A stretch of DNA of 64,000 nucleotides from Hypericum androsaemum (lineage: Eukaryota; Streptophyta; Magnoliopsida; Malpighiales; Hypericaceae), in the NCBI GenBank assembly GCA_963995505.1, contig OZ023184.1:9688308-9752307 (forward strand). Direction: 5' to 3'. The translations under genes were made by a program, and so were the position numbers. Of this stretch, positions 35,501-46,484 are shown piece by piece. The notes under the pieces were generated by a model. That model did not search any database and had not been told where the DNA came from. It was given only the letters and a program-made list of their open reading frames with translations. Position 1 is the first letter of the stretch; each line of letters starts with the position of its first letter.

Positions 35501-36021
35501 ATCCACTTCCAGATTTCCGTCGGATTTTTGTATCCTATCCACCCCAAGTCAAAAAATTTTTTTGACCTGGGACCAAAATCTAAAAGATCCGTTCAACCAT
35601 TGAAGTCAAAAATTTTTTTTCCAATTTTGGTCCCAGGTCGAAAAGCTTTTTCGATCTGAGCACCCTAGGTCGAAAAAATTTTCGATCTTGGAAACAGACA
35701 CCATTCTCGAAATTTGTTCAACAGTAATACCATATTGGTAATAAAATTGTACTGTAACACCATATTGATAATAAAGTTGTACTGTAGAACCATATTAAAA
35801 ACCCAAGAAGAAGAAAGAGGGCATTTGTGTTACCAAGGGGATAAAAGTTATATAGGAGGTTGTGTTATTTCACGTGGGCCTTCGCCGGAGAAAAATTCTG
35901 ATTCTGGCTTCAAGGGTCTTAGGATATAATTTCGCCAAACTATGAAAAGTTTTTAATCGATTACTAGAATACAGGAGGCAAGCACAGAATATACCAAACA
36001 CCGCCTTTCATTAATTTCTCC
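32561..36021. mobile_element. 3.46-kb Mutator-like element carrying a plant-mobile-domain gene
   Basis: Inverted repeats of about 65 bp mark the ends. The left end contains TTTGGTATATTTTGTGCTCG and CCTCTTGTATTCTGG; the right end, reverse-complemented, has TTTGGTATATTCTGTGCTTG and CCTCCTGTATTCTAG. The flanks TAAAAATTA (32552-32560) and TAAAAATTA (36022-36030) are a perfect 9-bp duplication, as in Mutator transposition. Inside lie a decayed MAIN-like gene (minus strand, 34564-32930), a GC-rich low-complexity stretch with GGCGGCGAGTGC repeats (35146-35345) and a run of GTCGAAAAAATTTT-type short inverted repeats (35470-35690). No transposase with a Mutator catalytic domain was found. Confidence 0.88.
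32930..34564 (-). pseudogene. Plant mobile domain (MAIN-like) gene, decayed
   Basis: The start is at 34564 (MASQSDVSRYLGNGGPVDNT). An intron follows, then a long exon from about 34374 to 33600 with the PMD hallmarks ALVERWWPETHTFHM, GEMTITLQDVSVLLRLPIDG and AIGTYSWGSACLAHVYHKLC. Further exons downstream hold DELKNSDV, VVWMPYTADIIAKLP and AIWQYRLRYVFPGVIVPSHI. The gene is broken by TAA at 34294-34292, TGA at 33892-33890 and further stops in the last exons (for example in the INAS-stop-YRRM context near 33470). PMD proteins occur both inside transposons and as host genes (MAIN, MAIL1) that act in gene and transposon silencing. Its position inside a bounded Mutator-like element says this is a transposon passenger. 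Confidence 0.85.
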
Positions 36022-36030
36022 TAAAAATTA

Positions 36031-37918
36031 TGCTTTCAATCAATCCTAAAATAAAAAGAGATTTTTATATCTTGCATTTTGAGATCGAAATATTTGATGT
36101 TTGGTATTTGAACTAATCTAAAAGTTATGTGGATTATATAAAAAATTATGTTAGAAACATAATTTCATAGTTGCATAATTTGTTATCATAATCTAAGGAC
36201 AATTTTCAATGTTCCCTTGTACCCTTCTTTTAAATCAGTCATAAGTTATTAATTTTTTACATATCACGGATAAATTTGACTCGAATTCGAATTAAATTTT
36301 TTGGTTCGACAAATTTTAAAAAGTTTAAAACTATATTTAATTCGTCTCTAATTTGTATCAAATTTTTGACTAATTAAATCAATTTTTTGAGGAATCCAAT
36401 TACGCATTTGGTCAGATCTGCACACAACATGCACACACCGAGACACAGTGAGAACCCATTCGTCTATTCGTTGTAGATGACAGGTCATCTAGCGATTTTC
36501 TACTGAAAACGTCTGGTCATCATAAAGACCCGGGGTGGGGTAAAACACTTGCAGACTAGTCCAAGCGTGGATGATAGGTGACTGGTACTTTTTTTTGTTT
36601 AGACTACCCACAATAGCAATCCACTCAATCCAGTTCACGGAATAAACAATTAAATTTTCTCTCATCCATATCCAATCCAACCCAATTCAATCCAATTACA
36701 TATTTTTCTACTCACAGCAGCAACCCAGTATATAGAATAAATAATTAATTTCTCTATCATCCACATATTATCTACTATCATTTTTTGGAATACTAAATTA
36801 GATAAAAATAGGTACAAATGGAAGTCGAAAATGATAAATTACGAATACGGAAATTTCAAATATTTTGTGGGGGTTGGTGTTGGAAAAATGGAATTTGAAA
36901 GAGATTTGGCGACAATTGAGAGCTATAAAAAGGTTGAGAGTTTGGATACTCTCTATAATTTTGATAAGCTGAAGGATTATAAGATCCGAAATGATTATAA
37001 TTTAGAGAATTAGGATCATTTGGATCCATAGTAAAAAAATATTACAGAGAAAATTTAAAAGAAGAGATTATGTAGTGAAAGAAGAGAGAATTTTAGATGG
37101 TGTGTGAAAATATGTTAACATTGGACTCTATTTATAGAGATTTGAAAAATAATAATTTTCATTTTTTTTAGTTTTAGGTCTGTTTAGATAACTACAAAAA
37201 TATTATCCGAAAATATCTATTTTTAACGAATAATATTATGTCAAGTGGAACTAATTAGATAAATAAGTAAAGAAAAAAAAAGACCAAGTGGCCGCTCGCG
37301 AGCGGCAATCGGGCAAGGACCTCGATCGGCCGCTCGCTCCCATTTCATTACATTTGTTTTTTTTAATATTAAAAAACCCACCCGCGCGAGATTTTAATCT
37401 CTGCTGCGGGTGGTCTTATTGAAAGTGGACAGGTTGCTCCTGTATGTTGTTGCCGGGTATTTTCTTAAATTTGTGAAGCGTGGATGATGGGGAAAATGGA
37501 CATGAAAATTTTCATTACCAGACCAGACAGATCAATTCCATTCGGTCATCCAGAACGGCATAACGCACGGTGGAGATATGTGATGTGTATATATTTTTCT
37601 TAAAAGGTAAATTTATACCATAACAATCTTAGTTATAGATATTTACAACGTCTTATATAGTTGGATTACAAATCTTTTGGCATGTGATGTGTATATTAGA
37701 TGCGGACAATTGCATCGGCAGCAAGTACAAACCTAGTCCATTGTTGGATACATATTTTAATATGGTGACACCACAACTACCATTCTCTGCTCAATTAAAG
37801 TCAACCCTCGGTCTATATTGATGTTGTTGTCGGCTTCTTTGATGATGAACACAAAGTACAGTACACCCTTGAGGCTTGCACTTTTTTTTAGGTGTCTAGT
37901 AGAACCGAATCAGTTTTA
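36031..37918. other. Intergenic DNA and 5' flank of ferroportin copy A
   Basis: AT-rich. 36240-36410 contains degraded GAATTCGAATTAAATT-type repeats. No gene could be supported; a 60-residue open frame at 36831-37013 lacks features. Confidence 0.4.
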
Positions 37919-39959
37919 ATGGAGGAGGAACCACTTCTTGACCAACAAGGACAAGCTGCAGCTGCCCAAGAAGACCCTCCCCCAAGCTATCTCATCAGAT
38001 ACCTCTATATCGGCTACTTCTTAGCAAGATGGGATGCAAGGTCACTTGTCCCTCCTCACCTAAATAGCTCTGGTGGTTTTTTTCTTCTTCTTATCGCAAG
38101 GTTACCTTTTTGCGTAGTGCAGGATGTGGGAATTCTCTGTAGGTTTGTACATGATAAGCTTTTCGCCAAACTCTTTAGTGCTTGCTGCTGTTTATGGTGC
38201 GGTTGAATGTGCATCCAGCGCCGTCTTGGGTCCCTTTATTGGGCAATGGTTGGACAGACTTACATATGTTCAGGTTCATTCTAGAGAGACCTTGTTACAG
38301 TTTGTTGTCGGGTGGTGGCGATTGAACTCGAAGTCCTCCTCCTAGCCTCGATGCCTGTTGATTGATTGACATCTATCTGTCTGTTAACAGGTTCTCAGAA
38401 TTTGGCTGGTGACCCAGAACTTGTCATTCACAGTAGCTGGAAGCAGTGTGATGGTGTTACTGATATTCTCAGACTTGAAGTCCACGGACTTCCGGGCTTT
38501 CATTTTACTTGTGATACTGACCAACATCTCTGGAGCTGTTGGTACGCTTTCCACGCTTGCTGGAACCATCTTGGTCGAGAGAGAATGGGTGGTGGTGATA
38601 TCAGAGGGTCATCCTCCAGGTGTGCTGATCAAGATGAACTCCGCCATCCGAAGAATTGACCTCACCTGCAAGCTCCTTGCTCCGGTGGTCTCCGGCTTCA
38701 TAATCAGCTTTGTGTCCCTCAGGGCTTCCGCAGTGGCTTTAGCAGTCTGGAATTCTGTGGCTGTGTGGTTGGAGTATTGGCTTTTCACTTCCGTGTACAA
38801 AGGGATTCCGGTATTAGGCCAGAGCAGCGAGAGGAAGATGCTAAGAAATGCAGGTGCAGGTGATTCTCAAGAGACGGGTTCGTTGGTCAATGAAATCCAA
38901 GACGAAGATCTCTCAGCAGACAGCAGCTCAAAGCCTGGATGGGCTTCAAAGGCGCCTTTCCTCGGCGCTTGGATTGTCTACTTGAAGCAAGATGTTCTTC
39001 TCCCTGGAATATCTCTGGCACTACTATACTTCACAGTCCTCAGGTGATTAAATTTGGTTGGCATCTTCTCTCAATTGGTTAAGAAAAGGGCTAACTCTCT
39101 ACTGGTTGTGTGCTTTAGCTTCGGTACGTTGATGACAGCGACACTGGAATGGGAAGGCATTCCGGCATTTGTGATTGGGATCGCAAGAGGAGTGGCTGCG
39201 AGTATTGGGATTGGTTCAACCTTGGTGTACCCTGTGCTGCAATCACGTCTTTCCACGCTCAGGACGGGGCTCTGGTCAATATGGTGTCAGGTCAGGTGTA
39301 TGCTGCTTATGTGTCTATCCCGAGTAGTTAATGTCGCAAGTCTGATGTGGTTGATTCGCAGTGGGCTTGCCTGCTGATATGTGTGGGTTCAGTGGGGGTG
39401 AAGAGCGGGATAGCGTCGGCGTACATGTTGATGGCGGGAGTGGCGACTTCCAGGCTAGGACTCTGGATGTTTGATCTGTCTGTCATCCAGCAGATGCAGG
39501 TGGGTCGCAGTCCGTTCCGACTAGTCGAATCACGAATTAATTGATCCGGGAAATGAATGCATTGGGGGTGGTTGTGGGTTGAGTGGTGCAGGATCAAGTG
39601 GCGGAGTGTGATCGTCTAACAGTAGGGGGAGTTCAGAATTCGGTGCAGTCGAGTATGGACTTGATGGGATATGTGATGGGCATCATCATCTCCAATCCTA
39701 AGGTAATGGAAGTGTTCCATATTATTATTTTTATTATCCTAAATAATACCAACAACATGTTACATGTCTAGTCTAGATGTTGTTGACTACACTAGATGGA
39801 TGGATGGATGGAATGCAGGATTTCTGGGAGTTGACATTGATATCGGTATCGGCGGTGACATTGGCTGCATTGCTCTACACATTCCACCTTTATCGTGTCC
39901 GGAAGCATCTCTTTCACCTGGACAAGCTGTTCGAATTAGTCAAATATTCCATTCAATAA
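37919..39959 (+). CDS. IREG/FPN-like: Ferroportin (SLC40/IREG) iron exporter, copy A, 495 aa, 7 exons
   Basis: Multi-pass exporter of Fe2+ and related metals (Co, Ni) of the SLC40 family. Exons 37919-38040, 38123-38273, 38391-39043, 39119-39290, 39362-39499, 39592-39702 and 39819-39959 sum to 1488 nt. After an acidic dileucine-like start (MEEEPLLDQ) come [14 protein letters not shown] and [11 protein letters not shown], the conserved TM1-TM2 region, then [20 protein letters not shown]. Next are [39 protein letters not shown] sequence, a charged loop around residues 265-300, [12 protein letters not shown], and a C-terminal [20 protein letters not shown]. The end is short and charged ([13 protein letters not shown]). 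The first in-frame ATG is at 37919. Exon 3 is uninterrupted where copy B has an 81-bp intron. Plant IREG1/FPN1 loads iron into xylem and IREG2 loads metals into the vacuole; which role applies here is not decidable. Confidence 0.93.
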
Positions 39960-40120
39960 TCTCCATCACAAGTCATTATTGGATTCATGCCAAAACAATT
40001 AACACTCTTGGAATAATTGGATGAATTCAACCCTAATTTCTATTTTCGACTTGTTACTGAAAGTTTCGCTTGATAGGTCTGATCTTTTTGTCAATTCAGT
40101 TTGTTAATAAGTCTTGTTCT

Positions 40121-40230
40121 GCCAAAAAGGCTTATAGCCCAACGGCACAAAGCGTTGTAAATATTTTGGAGGTCCAAGGTTTAAAACTTGACAATGTCAT
40201 GGTGTAATAATTTATCTTTCAAAAAAAAAA
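40121..40230 (+). mobile_element. Short tRNA-derived SINE with perfect target duplication
   Basis: GTCTTGTTCT precedes (40111-40120) and follows (40231-40240) the element. An A-box-like TATAGCCCAACGGC, a B-box-like AAGGTTTAAAACTT and a terminal A10 tail are present. Same family as 17192-17286. Confidence 0.88.
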
Positions 40231-40424
40231 GTCTTGTTCTTCATAATTAGTGGTTAGTATTTGACGATTTCCTCATACTTTGTTACCACGTTTGTGGGAG
40301 TTGTAAACATTGGCTGTTATTTTGATACTATCTTTTTGTGAAAGGCTATATATATGCCTACAGTTTGCTTTCAATAGACCAAGCAATTCTATTTAAACTG
40401 GTACAATTTATCATAGTGCTCTTA

Positions 40425-41065
40425 ACATTTCGTATCAGAGCCTCATCACAAAGGCCTCCATCACAAAGCCCTGATTGTGAGTATGCGCGAAAACAAACTG
40501 CAATTTTCTTCTAGAGTAAGAGAGTCAAACAAAATGGCAGAGAGCAATAGTAATAGTTTTGTGCAACCACTATCCCCAGATTTGATGGACATTACGATCA
40601 TTGGGCAATGTTGATGGAGAACTTTCTCCGTTCCAAGGAGTACTGTGGTCTCATAGAGAATGGGATTTCAGGGGTGATAACACTAAAGGGTTAGGATCAG
40701 GCAGAAGCACGACGCAAATTGATTGAAGGGTAGAAGCTGAAGGATTTAAAGGTAAAGAATTACCTTTTTTAAGCTATAGACCAGAATATCTTTGAGACTA
40801 TACTCGACAAAGACACGTCAAAGGGTATTTGGGACTCCATGAAACAAAAATACCAAGGTTCTACTAAGGTGAAGAGGGCATAGTTGGAAGCACTTTGGAG
40901 GGACTTTGAGACTCTGCATACGAAGGAGGGTGAGTCTATTGACAATTTTTCCACTCGTACTCTCACTATAGTCAACAAAATGAAGGCTCGTGATGAAAAA
41001 AAAATGAGCCAAGCAATTATCAATGAGGCGTTCTCCAAGTGTGCTTGTTCTCCCTTCCCAAATAG
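40425..41065 (+). pseudogene. Ty1/copia gag fragment (UBN2/DUF4219 type)
   Basis: CGTATCAGAGCC near 40431 resembles the tRNA-Met primer site. Downstream, spread over frames, are gag signatures: FDGHYDHW, MENFLRSKEY, TSKGIWDSMKQKYQGSTKVK, LEALWRDFETL and DNFSTRTLTIVNKMKA. Stops and frameshifts (for example TAG at 40882) break it. A TATATATATGCC promoter-like stretch and CTTAACA just before the primer site suggest the tail of the 5' LTR. No pol region follows. Confidence 0.75.
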
Positions 41066-41924
41066 AATTCGAACCTACGACCAATCGGTTAACAGCCTTT
41101 TTTAAAGAAGGTTCTGTTACTAACATGTTTACTTCCAAGGGTTTCAAACGTTATTGCATTTGACTTGATTAAAATGTGTACATTGGCTGTCTAAATATAC
41201 AGCAATTACATATCAATAGCAGTAATTGAATGACGTGATTTGTGCAGGGAGATATTCACGGAATCAGCTGTAATACCTAGCCTTAAACTAAGATAAATTT
41301 AATTATGTTAAATTATTCGATAAATTAATAATATACTATATTACAAAATAGCAATGCAAATTACTCATCGAAAAATTCTAAGAATTTGTTTCAATATAAT
41401 TTGGTACGAGATATTAAATAAAAATATAGGTATTAACTTAATTGACAAAAAATAAAAGCTAGAATCAAATTTATCTAAACTTAAACAAATTAGAACTAAA
41501 AATACAAATTAACTAAGTGATAAAGATAAAAAAGAAAGAAAGAAACGTGGCAGTACGAAAATAGAAAAGAAAAACGTGGCAAGAGGAAAAGTGGAAGTAA
41601 AAACGTGGCAATTATAAATGAGATAAGTTCCTAAGAATTCACCAAAACAATTAAGAGGCAGCAAAGGGCAAAATAAAATAGTGAAAATAAATTTGGTAAA
41701 ATCTATTTAGAAAAGAAAAAGAGTAAAATGTGGGTGTCATCAAAGCTTGACACCGAAGCATTAAAAAAAGGTAAGGTCGTAGATCTGAAAAGATTAAACT
41801 AGGCGAAGGAAGTAAATTTGGTCATTTACAAATTCCACCTAACCCAACAATAAAATGGAAAAGAAGAAGGAACGAACCAAACTAGTAAACAAGAAAAGTA
41901 GAGATGATTTAGTGACCGAGTAAG
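41066..41924. other. AT-rich intergenic DNA
   Basis: A-rich sequence with several AAACGTGGCA occurrences (41545-41615), an irregular short direct repeat. No gene. Confidence 0.4.
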
Positions 41925-41929
41925 GGATT

Positions 41930-42532
41930 TGTGATACCCCGTTAATGATTTGTTCTGTCTGAAACGTTTAAGTGATTCGATTGGTACTATCCATACCAAC
42001 AAGGTATACCTTCTTTTGTGGCACACATCTTGAGAGAACTCCAAGGTTAAACGCGTTTGGCCGGGAGTAGGATCATGATGGATGACCTCATGAGAAATTT
42101 TCAGGATGTGTGCGAGTGAGGACAAAACACGCTAGAAAAGACTCGTGTTGGTTTGTAGAGACAGTCGGTCGGATCACGGGACGTTACATATGGTATTAGC
42201 GCAAAAACGGTTCTGGGATTGTTCTGTGTTCTGTCTGGCGCGACGAGGACGTCGTGTATTTAAGGAGGGGTGAATGTGATACCCCGTTAATGATCTGTTC
42301 TGTCTGAAATGCTTAACTAATTGATTGGTACTATCCATACCAACAAAGTGCACCTTCTTTTCTGACACACATCTTGAGAGAACTCCAAGGTTAAACGTGT
42401 TTGGCCGAGAGTAGGATCATGATAGGTGACCTCATGTAAAATTTTTGGGATGCGTGCGAGTGAGGACAAAACACACTAGAAAAAACCAGTGTTGGTATGT
42501 GAAAATAGTCGATCGAATCATGAGGCGTTACA
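41930..42532 (+). mobile_element. Cassandra TRIM retrotransposon, copy C
   Basis: LTRs 41930-42188 (259 bp) and 42275-42532 (258 bp) run from TGTGATACCCCG to CGTTACA. The primer site has decayed to TGGTATTAGCGC, and the purine tract AAGGAGGGGTGAA is intact. 5S-like domains lie at about 41979-42110 and 42323-42455 (GAGAACTCCAAGGTTAAACG, GGGAGTAGGATCATGATGG). Flanks GGATT (41925-41929) and GAATT (42533-42537) match at 4 of 5. It lies between the two ferroportin genes. Confidence 0.93.
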
Positions 42533-42537
42533 GAATT

Positions 42538-43842
42538 TCACTTGATAAGCTCATCTAAGTTATTGATTTTTAAAGTAAGATTATTAAGAACAAAAGTGAA
42601 TTATATTAGTTCAATATGTTTTAACTTACGTGAAATTATTATGGAATTAGAAAAGCAATTCAAGTTAGGTAACTTAGTGTTTCTAATATAAATTTGTCTG
42701 TTTAATTTATGGAGCAAAGAAAAAGGGGGGAGGATGAATGTTTTTGATGATTTGCTTCTGATTAATTAAAGAAATAGTAAGTATGATCAATTAAATAAGA
42801 AATTTTGTAATATTAAGTCTCATTGGAAACAACTTACAAAGAAGAAAAGATATGATAAGAAGGATCACTTAAATTAAATAAGGAGGATAATATAAGAAGA
42901 AAGGAACGGTTGAAAACTAAGAGAGAATCATAATTATATTTACGTGGATGTTAAAGTTTGCTTGGAATTTAAACATGTTTAATAGAGATGTTGATACTGG
43001 ATGGATAGATGACATGTACCCAATAACCAGATAAAGTAAATTTGTTATGAATTTTAATTAAGTGTGGGCTGTTTGTTTAAGAAAATTAAAAGGGTTGAAA
43101 ATATATTTGAAAAGTAATTAATTTAATTGACTAGTGACCATTGACCAAGGATATTGACAAGTATTAAAGGAAAGAAGGAAACAAGTTCAACCTATAAGAG
43201 GAAACTTAAGATGGAAAATTGAGAGAGAGATACCGAGAACTTGAAAGTCATTAATTTACATCTATAGAAGAACGTGAACTGGTATATGAATAAGGAGCGC
43301 ACATGTGGAATGAAAAATAGGATCAAGTTAATTTATTAATAGATGAGAATATGTATTGGTAAAGTTACTGATTTGGGTTGGATGGAACCCATTTTTGTGT
43401 TCAACAGGTTTTGAAAGATGTTTGAGACTACGAAAATGAACTCCAAAGAATAAAAATTGAGGAGAATAAATTTGTGTATTGGAATGACATTTCATTCAAA
43501 TGGCAGCCTACAAAAATAGGTAAATAAATAATATGTGATTCGTGATTTTTGGTGCACTCTATTTATTTATTATTATCTGCATATAATTTTATGAGTGCAT
43601 ATTGTACATTTGTTATATGAGCTTTATGACGTGATTTGTAAACCATTTGCTTAATTTGGCCTAAGAGGGGCATTGGACATATTTGATTTGTTTGGAGCAT
43701 ATGAATTTATGTGATATGATGTTCTATGTGATATGGATGGGTCTGATTATATTTTGTAAATTTGAAATATGAAACTAAAGATCATTAAATCTTAATTTTT
43801 TGTTTAAAGGCTTCTGATTATAAATTTTGAATACGTTTGAGG
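42538..43842. other. AT-rich intergenic DNA, nothing recognised
   Basis: No coding signature, RNA gene or bounded repeat could be supported. Confidence 0.4.
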
Positions 43843-44164
43843 CTAGCTAGTTTTGTTATATGATTAAAGGAGTCAAAGTCTAGCGCCAGTCATCGACCTG
43901 AGTATGGGTCGTGACATCAGCCTTGATACGACATCAGTAATTGCTACAAATTTGGATCCGTTATAGGCCTGATTTGGATCAAGTTTTGTTGTTTACGCGA
44001 TGACTAGCTAGTTTTGTTATATGATTAAAGGAGTCAAAGTCTAGCGCCGGTCATCGACCTGAGTATGGGTCACGACATTAGCCTTGATACGACATCAGTA
44101 ACTGCTACAAATTTGGATCCGTTACAGGCCTGATTTGGATCAAGTTTTGTTGTTTACGCAATGA
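43843..44164 (+). repeat. 161-bp tandem duplication, two copies
   Basis: CTAGCTAGTTTTGTTATATG starts at 43843 and again at 44004, and the two units (43843-44003, 44004-44164) align end to end with only a handful of substitutions. It abuts the gypsy LTR remnant that follows. Confidence 0.9.
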
Positions 44165-44289
44165 CCAGAAGATGTGGTTTGGGTCAATATAGACTCTGTA
44201 GCCCATCATGAAATGGCGATCAAGCAGACATCTCGTCTAGTTAGCATCACTATACACCGAGAGCGTGAGGTTGCGGGAGCAGAAAGTGG

Positions 44290-45382
44290 CCAAAATTAGT
44301 ATCTTTATCGCACATCAAACTACCACTAAAGTGGAATCCAGAAATGGCCAAAAATGACCATTTTAGCCTTGTACTTCTCCTATCTCTTTTAGGGTTTTGT
44401 GGGGGCCTATAAATACCTCTTTTAGGCCACCCATCCATTTTGTCTAGTCTTTGTAGGCTAGAACTTTAGGTTAGCTATTTAGAAGGAAAAAACACTCTCC
44501 TCATTTTCCTCTCAAGAAGGCAAGCAAGGAGCTTGGATGGTGGAGAAGGCTATGGGGAGCTTGGATCAACATCGAGATTTTTTTAACTTTCTCTATTTAA
44601 TTTCATGCATATGACAATGCTTATGCCTTTATTGATGTTGGGTTTTTGCTTAAATCTTTGTGAGTAGTTGTTTGTGGGTCGGGTGCCCTTGTGTGCCCGA
44701 GTGACTTGGTTTCAAATGGGCTTTATGTTTAGAGCGTGGAGTGGTCGGGGGCCATAATGCTTTGGCTCAACCGACCTTCTGTTAGAGTTAGGTATTGGTA
44801 GCACTAATTTCTGCCTATGGTACTTGCCAATTTTGATCGTAGCATGACCTGATGGACTTGACCGTGAAGTGGAGCATAGAGAGACCTATCTGTTAGACTA
44901 AATGTTACCCGAAGGACGTGACTGTGAAGGTAGTACCTAGTTGGCCTTAGGGTGGTTCGTTTATGAGTTGGGTCAAGGGCTACAACTGGTGACTCGAGCA
45001 AGCTTGAGTGAGGTTGACAACTCACGAGTCAAGGTATCCAACGAGTGGGCTGTTTGAACCAGAGAGCCTTCTTTGTGGTGTGAAGGACTTGACCGTGAAG
45101 CATCATACCTTAGTTCACTCAGGCCCACCACGTGCGTAGTAAGCCCATGAGAGATAAAGTCATGAGGGTGACATGAGTGGTTACCTTGCCCACTATTCCT
45201 ATTCTTGGTTACCTAAGTTTGTTCATATTTATCTTTAACTAATTAATACATCAATTCCACCATCTTATCTATCAACCTAGACTAACTAATGAGCCAAATA
45301 AGTAACCTAGATCCCACTCCTCGTGGTTCGACATTCTCTTACTCTCTTTATTGCAACGGGTGTTGGAAAATGTCCTCATCAA
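44290..45382 (+). mobile_element. Gypsy LTR remnant related to the LTR at 25945-27471
   Basis: GGCCAAAAATGACCATTTTA and GGGGGCCTATAAATACC match the minus strand of the other LTR around 26900-26825, and the end GTGGTTCGACATTCTCTTAC, TTTATTGCAACGGG, GTCCTCATCA (45382) matches its terminus. No primer site follows, so this is a solo or truncated LTR. The left boundary is not resolved. Confidence 0.7.
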
Positions 45383-46480
45383 CGATCTCGTCCTCTTCAC
45401 ACAGCAGATCAATGATCTCGTCCTCATCCATATTAATTCTAGAAAGATATTGCGCTGTATCTTCCATACTTCTGTCTTCACGTTGAAACTGCCTTGGACC
45501 CCCACTCCCTTCTGTCAGATCTCGTCTACATGCCACAGCCGTTATAACAGCCTCAGGATCACCATAAGTAGTGATCCCATTCAAAGCAGAAGGTCCATCC
45601 TTCTCCACACCTTCCTTGCGGCCCCGACCTCTACCTAACCTCTCACCAACCTCCATTCTCCCTCGAAAATAGAACCTTAAAACACTCTACCTAAGAACCA
45701 AGACCTAACCTAAGAGACTCAATTTCTCGTACCCAAAACCAGGAGATCTTGACAAACATTTCAGTAGACGATAGATGTGTTATGAGACTCAATTGAGTGA
45801 GGACTACATAGAGATTGTCCCTATGGTGGGGACTTACATATAGGTTATTATATGTGATTAAAAAAATATCTTACATACCCGACGGCCAAAATTTAATGAG
45901 CTTATTTTTAGGGGACAAACTCAGTATTTGACACAATGCCAAACCACTTTAAACCCTTCTTTTTTCTTCCTCCCAATTAACATAATCTTTCTCAATAGCC
46001 CCTTTCCTTTTTCTCTCTTTTGCCTCATACTTTAAAATAAATTATACTGCTCCAAAGGAGTTGATTCACCAAGAACCTGGGAACCAGATTTCATAAACCA
46101 CTTCATAAGGCCATCGCCAAGTTCATAGCATCATCTTAATTTACCCCCATTTGTTGTGATTCAAGTACAAGATGCCCCTTCCATTTTTTTTGGTGACGCG
46201 AAGACCACTGGCCTTAAGGAGGACTCTAATGCTGCTGGATATGACGCTTTTGCATAGGCCACTCACCACTCTACCCCAGGAATATGATACCAGGCAAGGA
46301 ATTTTAAAAAATTCCCAGGGACTAGCCATGCGATCAGCCAGCGATGACACCGATTTTGCAACAGGATCCCATTGACCACCGGCTCGCCGTCCACTTCACT
46401 CTTGGGGGTCTCGCCACTACTTTGAGATCTAAGCAACGAGCCAATGCCGACAAGCCAGCGACCAGTTCATATTTATACGG
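45383..46480. other. Intergenic DNA with an unassigned minus-strand open frame
   Basis: A 102-residue acidic frame (45656-45348, minus) begins MEVGERLGRGRGRKEG and overlaps the LTR end, so its last residues are LTR-encoded. I do not recognise it and doubt it is a host gene. The rest is AT-rich. Confidence 0.35.
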
Positions 46481-46484
46481 ATGT

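Noticed and set aside
37892..37918. Upstream start of ferroportin A at 37892
   Set aside because: That codon is GTG; the first in-frame ATG is at 37919 and fits the family start.
45348..45656. Acidic 102-residue minus-strand protein
   Set aside because: It ends inside LTR sequence and matches nothing I know; more likely retrotransposon-derived or chance.
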